Below, piece after piece: positions 46,873 through 59,494 of a DNA stretch of 64,000 nt. The position numbers and the translations under genes are program-made. The stretch covers positions 80,601,895 through 80,665,894 of the forward strand of contig CM056995.1 of NCBI GenBank assembly GCA_029891345.1, given 5' to 3'. The stretch comes from Dryococelus australis (taxonomy: Eukaryota > Arthropoda > Insecta > Phasmatodea > Phasmatidae). A model generated the notes under the pieces. The model had not been told where the DNA came from, made no database searches, and saw only the letters and a list, made by a program, of their open reading frames with translations. Position 1 is the stretch's first letter. Every line of letters begins with the position of its first letter.

Positions 46873-49248
46873 AAGGGCCATGTAAATAAAATAAAATATA
46901 CCAAGGAAAAAACTATAAATCATGGGCCTCGCTCGCAGGATTTGTGGAAGGAGGGAGAGACATAAAAAGTATCAAATATGTATTACATAGCAGATTAAAT
47001 TTTATACAACATATAAAACAAAATGAATAACAACATTTTTTTATTGGAACGAGACCCTTTCAAAAGCCATTTCTCTTTATTTTGACCTGAAGACAAATTT
47101 ACAGCAATTTTTTTTATATCAACTGAGTCCAAGATGTCACTGTGAACATAACACTTCAAATAAAGATATACATTTTATTTGACGTGGTTGCCTATAACCT
47201 AAGTACATGAACGTTGACATGACCACTGGCAGTCAAGATAGCACAACTACCACCTAGCTAAGGTATATTCTGTATAAAAGGCCAAGAAAGGCAAATTACT
47301 GTGATGAGGAGAGGGAACGCATACCCCCGCTAAACGAAGCCCATGAATAAATAAAATACTTAAAACCTGAGAAAAATTCACATTTTACTATTGATTATCT
47401 AAAGCGTATACCGACACATGCAAGGACAGCTTCTGCCGACAAGAAACTAGTTAGTTTTCAGTTGACTGAACACTTTTGCAAGTTCTGGCTTAGTTTTTTT
47501 TTTCTTTACTTGCACCTTATACTGTTCCGCCACGTGTATATAACGAATTTTAATCATGCGTCAACCAAACAACACTATAACATCACTATTTGGTCAATTC
47601 CTACTATATATATATACATATATTTATATTTATATATATATATAACCACACTGATTGAATGAGAATTTAACACACGCAGTTAATAATTACTCATTCAGTT
47701 AGATGTTAAGACACTACTGCGATCCCTCCAGTCAATGTTTACATCCAAACATATGTATTAAAAAGAAAAGAATTTCAAAAATGTTGATTTTACAAGTTTC
47801 CAACAAATTGTCAACTATCTATAGATAATTCACTATTAATTGAGTACTTTTAAAAACCAATCTTTGAAATTGCATAAGAGTAAGCCAGCAAACTCAATAA
47901 AGTAGTTTCACTTCTTATTAAAAGTGAAATGATTTATTTCATTAGTGTCAAGTGGAACCAATTTCCTCTTTGCTTAATTAATAACTGAAGTGATAGTAAT
48001 GTGTTACGCCAATAACAACGATAATTTTTAATCTTTGCGGATGGCTGCCCTAGATCTTCAAGTGAAGCTGTACTAATTATTTTTTCTGGGCTTCTTCACT
48101 TGTCCCGTTACATGACAACAGACTTTCGTCCAAGTAGTGAAATAATGTTTCTTCTAGCGCAGAATCGACACACACTCATTTGTTCTGTTCGCAGAAAGAC
48201 ATATTGGTGCTTGGAACCAGTTCCCCGCCTCCCTCCTTTTAGAAAAAGGAGGTTTGGAAGGTATATTCAATCATTTATTTCCTTTGATTTAAATTTATAA
48301 ACTGAACCCTTTATTTATGCCCCTGCCCGCACCTATAATGCATTCTATGACTCAGCTTTGTCTCGCATCTTTGTTTACTGTGATTTTCCGTCTTATGAAC
48401 GTATTATGATTTTTCGTCTGATAAACGAACCGTACAATTTATGTCCCTATATATCCTGTATACTTCAGATTCCAAGACATTTAAAGACACAAACAATGGC
48501 AAAGGAATATCGAAAGATTTATTCCAAAAACGGCCGATATCATGACAGGATTGGACGAGCTAGTGATGTCGGATTCACACTCTTAATTATATATCAATTC
48601 AGTTACAAAACCTGTGTGTGTATGTGACCAGGTTCTTAATGGAATGGAGGTCTGATTTTAATCAACTGAGAAAAGTAAATCTAATTTCCTAATTAATTTA
48701 TTAATACCGGGGGGAGGGGGGAATAAAACATAAATTTTGCTGAGAAATTCTTATGTTCTATATTAGACTACTGAATTAAATAACAGAATAACAATTTCTA
48801 TAATTATTACAGTAACATAAAGAGGAAATAAGATTATCTCATTGACAGACAAGACATAATAGAAAATAACATTTTGTATAAATAAATCTTGAAATGAATC
48901 TATTCGTCGCCAAACTATTGCAGCCACCAACATCTCATGGGCGGATCACAATTTACTTACAGTATTCGCCTCGGAGCAACCAGAATATTTCCGACTGTCA
49001 CGCCCCACCCGCACGCTGCTGATTTAGCGTCGCGAATATTCCCACCTCCACCAATGAATACACACGAATTCTGTCGATGCAGTGTTTCCCAACATTCAGA
49101 TCCAGTCTCGATTTCCCCTCTACTCTGGGCTCACGGCTCACATACACTCGGTTCTCCACAGTTCACTCGTCCAGTGTCACAAGGCACAAATTTACACAAC
49201 TGCTTGCAAATTACTGAATCAGATATGAGGCGCCCTTCTATACACACA
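46873..49248. other. No gene seen
   Basis: AT-rich. A TA/TATT array lies at 47,604-47,643. Frames of 60-89 codons lack domains. Confidence 0.5.
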
Positions 49249-49329
<81 letters not shown>

Positions 49330-49337
49330 CCCCCCCT
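49249..49337. repeat. (CT)n plus poly(C) microsatellite
   Basis: About 75 bases of CT followed by C10. Ser-Leu and Arg-Glu frames through it on the two strands (170 and 94 codons) are artefacts. Confidence 0.95.
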
Positions 49338-49715
49338 CCACTGGATATTTTTTTCGTTTCTCTCACAGGTAAAATGCGGGTTCAAAATGTTTCTCGCAAA
49401 GAAAACATTCTTCACGGGAATGCGTCATCTGTTTATCACCACTAAGTAACTCACCCTACCAGGTTGCCTGTTGCCACCTTCCCCCACCCCTCTTCCGCAA
49501 CCCTTATCATTCTTCCCCGACGATCCTGTGGTGTAACAATTAACTTACAGGAAGTGAGAGCGGTAGAGCCCCACTAAAGTTCTAGTGAATATGAAGCAAT
49601 ATCTTAAACGTCATTAAATAATAGCACTACAGAACTATATTTAAAACATCCTTATTTATTGTGTCGTTAGCTAAAATGCTAACATTTCTTTGTCCCTGAT
49701 AGATGTATGCGGTAG

Positions 49716-49920
49716 TATAGGCTGTTCATGGTCAAATAAGGACTCAGGAATCTAACATCTGGAAAAAAAATGACTGCCCATAAACACATACATGCTACAG
49801 TACACAATGCATGCAGGCTTCCAGTTCAGTTAGCAGTGAATTAATAAAAATAGTTCTGAGGCTTGAAGTTGCATTGCGACAGCAATGTTAAAATTTATGG
49901 CCAGTGAAGCTATCGATTGT
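49716..49920. mobile_element. MITE subfamily A fragment
   Basis: It begins TATAGGCTGTTCATGGTCAA and keeps a later block (GAGGCTTGAAGTTGCATTGC) that resembles the A-type body. The right terminal repeat is not recognisable. Confidence 0.45.
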
Positions 49921-50073
49921 TTTATACATTTAATAAGAGTACGAAATTGCATATTAGTTGCATGTTTACATACGTGACCACTGCGCGTTTTTCGCTAGGA
50001 TGAAACACGAGTAAAGTGTTCAGGAACATGGAAATATTAAACTTACGTTTGGCGGAAGGATACGAAATGATAA

Positions 50074-51923
50074 CGGCTGTCCGGTAAACTGAACACTTTT
50101 GAAAGGTCTGCTTAATATCTACTTGTATAAACACAGTGTATTCTTCCACCATTTGTACGATTAACATTGCCATGGGCCCGACCACTCTATTCATGCGTCC
50201 GTTAAGTGAAGCTGTGAAATTATTAACAAAATAACTATGTTATAGATTTGCTAATTATTATACCTTCGTGCTGCTTTAAAAAAAACCGAAAGTAAAACCA
50301 ATCGTTTCCGGATTCACAAATATTTACCTAATACTTTTAAATCAGCGCTAAAACGTGAAACTACTTTCCCCTGTTTCGTTGCCAACTTTATCGGGCGCAT
50401 GTCAGTCAGTCCGCCAGATAAAGTATACGGAGGTAAGGTCAGCAACATTTTTCAAAGGTTGATTTAAAAAGTGCACTCTAAATCGGAATCAGTTATTTTT
50501 TACTGATTGTCAGTTGAAACTGCTCCATCCCATACAGAATCAGTAGAAAAAGAAAACTACTAATCTCTTCAGTTAAATGAAATCCACTAATGCAAACAGT
50601 AGAAATTCAGTTATTTATAGTCGATTAACAAAAAGCACAAGGATTGAAAACTGTGCATTACGGTTTGAAATAATTAGGTATACAATAATTTTGTCGCAAA
50701 ACCAAATTATTACATGTTCATACAAGGAAATTTTTGGAAGTGGTTGGTATCGAACTGCCACCCCAAAACGCAACACATTCTCTTGTTTCTTTTGGCTGAC
50801 GTTCTACCAACTCTGCTACTTTGCCACTGAGAGAGACGGTCTCGCATATGCGTAATAACATAAACTTACAATGGCGAACTTCATGTTGTCGTAATACACA
50901 TATATTATGCGTACGTAGGTACATGTCTTTGTAAGGCTCGAAAGTCATTCTAAGTTAAGTTTAGTTCAGATTGTGTGCTCATTAAAAGAGAAATATAGTG
51001 GTTTTAACGGTTTTGTTGGTATTTTCTATGTATCTGCTATTTTAAAATGCCACATTTTACACATTGAAATTGTTATTTTGAAGAGACAGATTGACTAGTA
51101 AGAACTGTGCTAATTAGACAGTGGAACGTTAGGAACAATGCTATATTTTATCAAATTTGTCGTTTCCTCATTATTTAATCTGTTCACTTGCAGAGACCAC
51201 AAAACTTTTGTTGGTGTAAATCCGCCTTTCTTATTGTATCACCGCACTATTGAGTCAGTCAAGTTATCACTGATCTATCTGTCACTAAAAATAACAGTTT
51301 AAATCTGTAGTGTCTTATTGCATTGTAAAATCGCGTATACTAGTGAACATCGATAAACTCGTACATTGAAACCAGTATATTTATCTTTTAAAGCACAGAA
51401 TCCGAACTAAACTAAAGATTTATTGACTTTCTAACTTTGCAAAGACATGTACTTGCGCAGAAAATCTGTATATTTCGACAACAAGAAATACTTTCACATT
51501 TTGAAACTTACAGCAATATTTGACATTACATTTTGTGGTTCAGTACCCATAATACGAGCACACATTTGGCAGTGGTAAAGTAGGGCAGTGGATATGGCTT
51601 ATCATGAAAGCTTCAGCATGCTTTACTTTATGGGTGGAGGTTCGAACCCAACCACATCCAAAAACGTTTTTGTGTAGACAATATTTGTGTTCTGCGACAA
51701 AATAAATCGTACCTAACTTACATCACATAGAAATACTCTATGCTTATTTACTAATAACAACTATAAATAAGTAGTTTTCTACTGCTTGAATTACTAGATT
51801 TCTTTTTACTGATGAATTAGTGATTTTTTCTACAGATTCCGGATGGAGCAGTTTCAACTGACAATCAGTAAAAAATAACCGATTCCGATTTAGTGTGTGC
51901 TCATTTTACCGTGGACAGCCTAT
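50074..51923. mobile_element. MITE subfamily B interrupted by a foldback element
   Basis: The left 400 bp (from CGGCTGTCCGGTAAACTG, with CATTGCCATGGGCC and GTTGCCAACTTTATCGG) matches the intact copy at 58,931. The sequence breaks at 50,473 after GATTTAAAAAGTG and resumes at 51,898 with TGCTCATTTTACCGTGGACA. Removing the insert rejoins the MITE terminus, leaving an apparent TG duplication. Confidence 0.85.
50474..51897. mobile_element. 1.4-kb foldback element, tRNA-like motif in each arm
   Basis: The two halves are inverted copies of each other along most of their length. Ends are CACTCTAAATCGGAATC and GATTCCGATTTAGTGTG. Inner checkpoints are GATTGTCAGTTGAAACTGC (and complement) and TTTAGTTCAGATTGTGTGC, matched by the complement near 51,400. 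Each arm carries a B-box-like site: GGCAGTTCGATACC (minus, 50,746-50,759) and GGTTCGAACCC (plus, 51,639-51,649). In both cases an A-box-like stretch lies about 70 bases away on the proper side. The halves differ by many substitutions, so the palindrome is old. No protein is encoded. Confidence 0.8.
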
Positions 51924-51929
51924 GAGATC

Positions 51930-54900
51930 CCAAGTAAGGCTTTCAAAAGTGCTTAATTGACCGTGTAGAAATAATACGACCCGGTATCTTCAACTCCAAC
52001 TGTGCATTACGATGGTCTAAGGAACATCCACGCCACTATATCCCACCCCTTCCCGCTACAGGTTTTCCACGATATTTAGAGCAATATCCAACATTCCTCC
52101 CTTTGATGTACGCTAGCATAGGAATGTCTGTCCCGCAACTTTATTCCTACACAAAACTTGGCTTGTAATAGCTCCAGTATCATTGCTCAGACTGTCCTCC
52201 CCACGGTTGACTTCCATAGGTCAGGAGCTTAGTGGCAACAATTGCAGATTTGAAAGACTGTATTCGAAATAGCCGGTAAATACAGGCACATGGCATCCTC
52301 AATAATAGCATAGCAAATAGCAACACCGTCCTAACAGGATTATCTCAACCCTTGGATGGCTGAATGTCAGCCATCTTGAACTCTAACACTGGCCTCTTTA
52401 TTTTCGTCATTTATTATTATTTAACTTTCGATACAGCATATAACATAAACGAGATAATAGCAGGTAATTAATTTTAAACAGTAAACAACAGAAAAGTATT
52501 TGACAGGGCGCGTCGATTTATTACGCGCGATAGCGATACGTTATGAGGGTTTTCAAACTGATTAGAATTATAGGTATAATTTATTATAGTACACCGTATA
52601 ATAAACGGGATAATACGCCTAAAAATATAATTTACAAGTTGAAGGAATATCGGAGACTTCTAGCTTGACTATCGATGAAATCTTGAAAAAATTAAAGAAC
52701 AGAGATCCGTAATTTTGGACATCATTCGTTGCAACTGATACAAGATGTTTTTGAACAAAATTTCAAAATTTAAACCACAACATCTATGGACTACTAACAT
52801 AATCAAAAATTCATAGTAACAAATTTTTTTGGAAAAATCATCTAATATTTTTTCATATAAGTTGAAGTTAGGCAAAACAACGTATGGAGTCCGCAGTTAT
52901 ACGTACCTGCGTGAAGCAAGTTGCTTACAGATTCAAAAAAAGCCAGCGCTTTCCTTGTCCAACATCCCGCTAAATGTAACCGCTTCAATGGAGCACCGTA
53001 TCTTCCCCAGATGCATTTACAGATAACTAGCACAGACAATCTTGCCATTCCAATTACCTTACGAGTTCTGTCACTAACACCTCAAAATTGCCGCTTGCGT
53101 GCAATCTCAATGACCTTAACGTGTTCTGCCACTAGCACATCAACACTGTCGCCTGCGTTTGTTGCAGTGGTATCTGCAGGGAGTAATGTGGAATGTCAAA
53201 AACTGGCAACGTATTCGAATCCCGCTTATCTGTGGAAAGGGATGTTTGCTATGCTATAGTTTGGAGGACTGCAGGTGAACGTTACAATCCCGCCTCATTT
53301 TACAGCTACACACACCCGCTATTACCGGAATGACGATCCGAGGAGCAACTTCATAAGATCACTACGTGCCACTGATAATGACAAGAGGGTCACTGAATGC
53401 ACAACGGGATACTGAAGACATCCTACATTTCATTTTCTATCTTTCCTGACAGAGCCCAAGAACCCGTGCCCAGAAAAGAACGCTGTCCTGCACATAGGTG
53501 TAGTTCCTCAGGAGTGTTTATATCACATTTCAACAACTCCATGGCCAGCTTAGGCACCTAATTTGTTACCAATCAAACATTTATGGAACCAGATGGGACG
53601 CTAACTTCCTCCATATTGAACTAAGTGTTCGTGGCTTGTAACACAACTTGCAACAACTGTGAAGAAATCTGCAGCATAACATGAGGCGTTTGATTCCTTC
53701 CTGATCGTATCGGTGTATATATGTATTAGGGTATGCACGAGACAATATAACTAGGTATTAAAGGCGCCCTACTTCTGGGCAGCAGGTGAGTGGAACACTG
53801 TCCTGATGCAATGATATTCCAATCACTTCTCTCTATCTTCTGTAGTATCACACCAATGAAATTACGGTCGAATCGAACTGTTTCTTCATGGTGAGCCAAT
53901 TTCCATGGTTATAAATGTTTTATGAGAATTGTAATCCCAATTAATTTGGCGAGTGCGGGCGTTTACTAACTTCTGTAAAAAAACGCATTTTAAACACACG
54001 GAAATAAAATTGACGCACCAGGTAGCAAGGCGAATTATGAAATCGTTTTTTAAAGATCGTACTATGCACGTCATTTTATGTGAATTATATACGAGTAGTA
54101 ATCACCTGTAGTGGGAACGTATCAAGTATGTGTGCATTTTTCAGCATGCCTGTATTATTTTCTCTTTTGGCAGCGTGTACCATTTTGAGTAAATGTTTCA
54201 TTTCTTGTTTAATTTACACTTGACTATCGCCACATTTATAGTTTGCTGCAAACCCTTCATTAAATTGTCAATTCATGCAAATTGTTTCTTCTCAATTAAA
54301 CATGGTCTTGGTATTTATCGTTACTCTTGCATACTGTATAGCTACAATTGTACTCTCATTTTGTTTGTTTTTGTCAGCCGCAGAGTTGATTCATTTCGAG
54401 CTTGTTTCATTACTGTAGTACACCTATAATGATGTTCCTCTCTGATCTTAGCATCACAATCTCCATCCAAAACCTAAATATTATTTCGTAAATACACTAA
54501 TATTCTTTATGTTATCTATAGACATAATGGTGTATCCGTGTTTCACTACTTAGATGTCTTTGGAAATATATAAAACACTCATTTTTTAACAGTTACAGAA
54601 TTGAGCTTTATACTGATATCTCATTTAGCCACGTTATCCACTATAGGTATTAAGTTCAGGCTATATAATTACATTTATGTGATGATAATTCTAAAATGCG
54701 AAGTAGTTACAGAGTCGGTAGGCGCTACTTAACATGCTTCCAATAAATCGTCCTTAACAATTTTCAATCGTAGCCATATTTTCTGTCGTATGGTTATGCA
54801 CAAAATGCTAAATGCCAGGTCATTTCACTATATAGCGAACTCAAATCATTTGGGGATCGAAACGACGGTCATGTATTGAAAGTAATGCCGAGGGTTGGAC

Positions 54901-55308
54901 TCGAACCACCGCTACACTGACCGCCTCGTATCATAAACGTGCGTGGGATTACACGACCTGCTAGCTGCGATATTCGCTAGCGTGCGCGCGTGTGTGTACG
55001 AATACACGCAACACAACTATCAGTCAACTCTCCCTTAGTCTAGAGCAAGGAATTTTCAGAGGACGGACACCTCATGTAAATTAATTATTATGTATTTTAT
55101 CAACAGTTGTACGAAGAACGTATAATTTTAATATGCATGTGCCAAGCAACCATTTTAAAGAGATTTTCTTCTGAACTGATCTCATGATGGATACTACTGC
55201 ATTGTTTGAACCAGTAACGTAAGGGCGTCGGAGATAAAAACTTAAGAGACGTGTTTACGTGGGACGTATTACCGAGTAGAAAATCAGATTTCATTGTTTT
55301 TGCAAAAT
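51930..55308. other. No gene seen
   Basis: A worn MITE-B end (GGCTTTCAAAAGTGCTTAAT) lies at 51,937-51,965. A B-box-like GGTTCGAGTCC on the minus strand near 54,900 may be a tRNA-like remnant. Other frames (up to 112 codons at 52,921) have no domain. Confidence 0.45.
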
Positions 55309-55573
55309 GAGTGAATGAAGAGTGAGTGAAGAGATTTGGACGGCTCTTACAGCGAGGTATTGTGAGTAGATGAGGGTGACTGAGGTGAGTATGGAACAGC
55401 GCCGGTATGAGGGGGCAGGGGAAACTGGGGATCCCCGAGAAAACCCGACGACCAACGGACGTCATCGTCCGGCACGATTCCCACATGCGAAAGCCCAGTG
55501 ACCCGGCCGGGGATTGAGCCCGGATCGCCTTGGTGGGAGGCGGGCAGGCTAACCGCTAGGCCATTGCGGCCCC
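55309..55573 (-). mobile_element. tRNA-derived SINE, full copy with 10-bp duplication
   Basis: The minus-strand head is GGGGCCGCAATGGCCTAGCG then GTTAGCC (A box), with GGGCTCAATCCCCGGC as B box. The body contains CATGTGGGAATCGTGCCGG, and the tail is a TCACTC-type repeat. The direct repeat TTTGCAAAAT at 55,299-55,308 and 55,574-55,583 is the target-site duplication. Same family as 8,933-9,176. Confidence 0.9.
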
Positions 55574-55583
55574 TTTGCAAAAT

Positions 55584-56012
55584 TACATTTCAAAATGGCA
55601 ATAGCACTGTTTTTGGGGCTCACAAATAAAAAAAACTAACTATCCTACAGAAATAAGAAATGTGCATTTAAACAACATAATTGTGAGCTGTGAGCAACTT
55701 AGATAATGATGCAAATAAAAACATTTTCAGTTTTTTCAAAAGTTCTGAATATAACGAAGTGTTTGTATACATTCATATTTGCGTGTAAAATTGCTTTTAT
55801 TGAGCACATCTTCAAATAAAACTGGACATCTTTAAATTCTCATTGTTTTCTCTTTTTAAGTTTCCTTTATTTGATTGATTAATATATTCCATAAACAGTA
55901 AAACTGTGATTTTCAAATGAAATTAAACAAAAACTTGAGTCAAATTTGTTATGGAAGCGAATTTACATATAATACCTAAAGTAGAAAAATTTTCGCAAAA
56001 AAATGTGTGTGT

Positions 56013-56089
<77 letters not shown>

Positions 56090-56617
56090 TATTTAACACC
56101 TTACGCCTTACTGATTAATTATGTCGCATGTCATAATTGCAATGCACTGGTACAGACAAATTAATCATAATATGGTTTCACAGTTGATAGTTGATTCAAT
56201 ACAAGTAAAATGCCAATTTTTGTAATTTGGGCCCCTAATAACTAACACTCTAATCAAAAATTTCATGAAAGCCCCTTTTATATTAAAGTAGAAAAAGCAG
56301 ATTATATGTTTAATGTTGATTTGTGCAAAATGTAAACTTACTACTACTGCTTGCGCTCGTCATAATAAATCACTGTTATCGACGGAAATAAACATATAAG
56401 TGTTCCGCTTGTCAAATATGATGATTCATATTTCAGTCAAAAATAAACTCTTTATCACGTCCATCATTTCTCTTGTTAAATTACTTCAAACGCACGCACA
56501 TGTTGACTTTGTACGGGCGTTGCTTGCGTCGGGCACTAAAACACGTTTCTTGTACTCTTCACAGACTCTCTTATGAAGCTATATTTTGCACAGCCTGCGT
56601 GCGACTAACTGTCGTTA
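55584..56617. other. No gene seen; (TA)n at 56,016-56,085
   Basis: AT-rich DNA around a 70-base TA array. No coding frame. Confidence 0.6.
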
Positions 56618-57045
56618 AAGGCTGTTCGCAATAAAGTGAACACTTTAGGAGCGAAACTTAGAAAAAAGTCACTGCCCCAACCCACAAAATTTTAACGGAC
56701 GTACTGAGTGACATTCGCCCAGTAAGGTTGGCAACGATAGGTGGAACGTAGTTCCATATCTTAACACCGAATAAAAAGTGTTATGTAACGATTTGAGATA
56801 AATTAAATTATTTCTTTTCTTTTCTTTTTCTTTTTTATGCATCGTAGTGTAAAAATGAGCAGATTTGTATGTAAAGTATTTCCTTTCTTAATAATTTCAC
56901 AGTTTCAGTTGACCGACACATGAATAAAGTGATGAGGCCCATGGCAATGTTAATTTTATATAAGGCGAAGGAATACACAACGTGTAAACAAGTAGATCTT
57001 AAGCAGGGCTTTCGAAAGTGCTCACTTTATCTTGAACAGCTTATA
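56618..57045. mobile_element. MITE subfamily B copy
   Basis: The ends are AAGGCTGTTCGCAATAAAGTG and AAAGTGCTCACTTTATCTTG followed by AACAGCTTATA. The body matches 18,972-19,387 in the same orientation (CACTGCCCCAACCC, GTTGGCAACGATAGG, GCCCATGGCAATGTTAATTT). Confidence 0.85.
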
Positions 57046-57941
57046 GTTGTACGAGATGACATGTGCTTAGCAGAACTTAAGTCAAAACTACCATACTGCA
57101 CCATATTATAAATTAATACCGTATTAAGCGTACATAGTCCGGAATGCAGAGACTATAATTTCCGAGGTTACCGAACGTCTACGCGCCTTCGTACGGTGAG
57201 AAGCCTGCGGAGGGTTCCTCTGTGTCACAGTTAATTACTGCTATCTTAATTAACCTGGCTGTGAACAGTGTGAGGGCGTCAGTGTTCTCCACTTCCGAGC
57301 CAATACCTGGTGGTTCAGCGACCCTGCAGCCAGGAGAGAAGAGAGCGACAAAAGGAGGAAGGGGGGGAGGGTACGTCGTCCTGGCGACAACTCAGCTGGG
57401 CGTGGCCACTCTCATTATGCCAGACGCAACTCAATCGCTGGCATTTCTCAGTCACCTTCCACCACCAATAAGGCTAATGAAGTCTCGCAAACTATGTAAC
57501 AGAAAAAAAAACACCTCGTAAAAGGAACTCTCTTCCTAATGAACAAACTAACGTCGATTTCCAAAGAAACTTCTCTCTTTTAACAGTCTACAGTTATTGT
57601 CTATGTGCCTTCGCTTTTGTATATTTTTTTTAATTGAATACGTAATTTAACGAAACCAACCAAAACGACTTTACAAAATAACAACGAATAAAGTTAATTC
57701 GTTAAATTAATGTATCTTCGCCCCTTTTTTTACTCTTAAGTTTAGCGACAAAAAAGAACCCTTTAACTTGCCGAAGCCAGAAAATTACTTTAATGTCGTC
57801 CTTTCCATCTGGTAGCCAAGCTCAAGGGTTGGAGGGGAGGGGAGCAATAGGACACCAAAACGAATGGCGTGGGTATAAATCCCCTTCGATTCAAGCAATT
57901 TCATCTCCTGCTCTCGCACTGGTTGCAATACGTTCCTTTAT
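57046..57941. other. No gene seen
   Basis: A 99-codon frame at 57,222-57,521 has no domain. Otherwise AT-rich. Confidence 0.45.
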
Positions 57942-58043
57942 ACAGGATGAGCCATTTAAAAGAGGCCCCGTGGTCTGCATTTCCTCATTCCCTCGCTCCG
58001 TTACACACGTGCCAAGGGGCCTCTTTTAAAGGACTCATCCTAT
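57942..58043. mobile_element. 100-bp hairpin MITE
   Basis: Arms AGGATGAGCCATTTAAAAGA plus GGCCCC (57,944-57,969) and the complement (58,016-58,041) differ at few positions, with a 46-base loop. Flanking bases are TA-rich (TATAC and TATATA), fitting a TA target. Confidence 0.75.
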
Positions 58044-58280
58044 ATATTAGTACGGACACTGCTCTCCCGAGAATCTTTTAGTCGCGTGTATTGGGCTTCT
58101 TCACACTTTTTGAATCAAACCTTCGAAAAATAACCACAAACATGAGGTGTTCGTTTTTTTTCTCCTAAATACGCCGCGTGTCCCTCGCGTTTTATAATTG
58201 TGTTAACAAGTAGCTAATTTTAATCAAATGAACATTTATTTATATTTTGTCTATAAATTAGACTATTTAATTTATAATAT

Positions 58281-58812
58281 ACATAAATAAAAACGGCGAG
58301 AAGATAGGTGTGTTGGCAATGCCTAGTAAGAAATAGTTAGCATGCAGAATATTATTAAACTGACTGCGCACGGATGCGGTGCGTTGTCCCTTTGGTGTAA
58401 TTTTTCAGACTGGGTTAAGCTTTGTTTGCACGAGGCGGAGGAATATCCTGGAAGTAGAACATTAGCAAGGTTTTAGAAAAATTGGAAGTAACTCATGCAT
58501 TTCCCGAACTCCTCAGTATCACGTCAGTCTAGCTCAAACTACCTGCCTTCTTGCAACATTCTCTTCCTTTCCAGCAGGAAAGTAGACATACCCCTACAGT
58601 ACATTCACAGTTTTTTTAAACCAGTCCTGCTGAAGTCCTACTTTCAGGCTATTCGTCCGGCTCATACCAACAATGCTTAACTAAGTCTACAAAATTACGC
58701 CAAAGGGACAACGCACCGCATTCGTGCCCATTCAGTTCAATTACATTTTGCATGAGAACTATTTCTTACTAGACATTACCAGTACATCTATATTCTCCTT
58801 ATTTTTATTCGT
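58281..58812. mobile_element. Foldback element, about 145-bp arms
   Basis: The left arm (58,281-58,430) and right arm (58,670-58,812, inverted) share CCTAGTAAGAAATAGTT and TGCGGTGCGTTGTCCCTTTG. About 240 bp of unique sequence, including one 61-codon frame without a domain, lies between. Confidence 0.8.
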
Positions 58813-58930
58813 GTTAACTATAAATGAAATATTATAATTTATTTAAAAAAAAAACTATAAGTAACAATTTAGTATTACCAAAAAAAAAGAGAAACTCTGT
58901 CAACAGAAATATACGCTTGTGATATAGGCC

Positions 58931-59342
58931 TAGGCTGTTCACGGTAAAATTAGCACTTCTGAAAGCCATGCTTAAGATCTACTTGTTTGCACGTTGTGTA
59001 TTATTTGCTTAATGTGAAATTAACATTGCCATGGGCCTCATTACTTTACTCATGCGTCAGTCAAAAGAAACAGTTATTATAATTTTTTTTACAAATATTA
59101 TCATTTTTACACTTCGATGCATTAAAAAAACAAAGCGAAAGAAATTATTTAAGTTGTTACAAATAGTTACCTAGCACTTTCTATTCGATGTTAAGATATG
59201 GAACTACTTTCCATCTATCGTTACCAACTTTGCTGGACGCATGTCGCTCAGTGCGCTCGTTAAAATATATGCAGGCAAGAGCAGTGACTTTTTTCTAGAG
59301 TAGATTTAAAAAGTGCTCATCACTTTATCGTGAACAGCCTTT
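58931..59342. mobile_element. MITE subfamily B, reference copy
   Basis: Intact ends TAGGCTGTTCACGGTAAAAT and CTCATCACTTTATCGTGAAC then AGCCTTTA. Internal marks are CATTGCCATGGGCCTC, GCGTCAGTCAAAAGAAAC, GTTACCAACTTTGCTGGACG and GCAGGCAAGAGCAGTGAC. It has the opposite orientation to the copies at 18,972 and 56,618. Confidence 0.88.
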
Positions 59343-59494
59343 ACATGACTTATTAAGGTAATGACTAAGCACGTCATACTTGGGTGATTTTTCAAAGGTT
59401 CGATTTTTTAAATGTGAATAAACAGCGAATCGATTATACTTTTAAGAATATTATTGTCTCCCCGACTATTACATTTATTGTTTATCAACTAACT

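Noticed and set aside
48937..49449. 170-codon frame with a long Ser-Leu stretch
   Set aside because: Most of it is the (CT)n array at 49,249; no domain in the remainder.
15385..54990. Functional tRNA genes
   Set aside because: Several A/B-box pairs exist, but none forms acceptor and anticodon stems; they belong to SINE or foldback elements.
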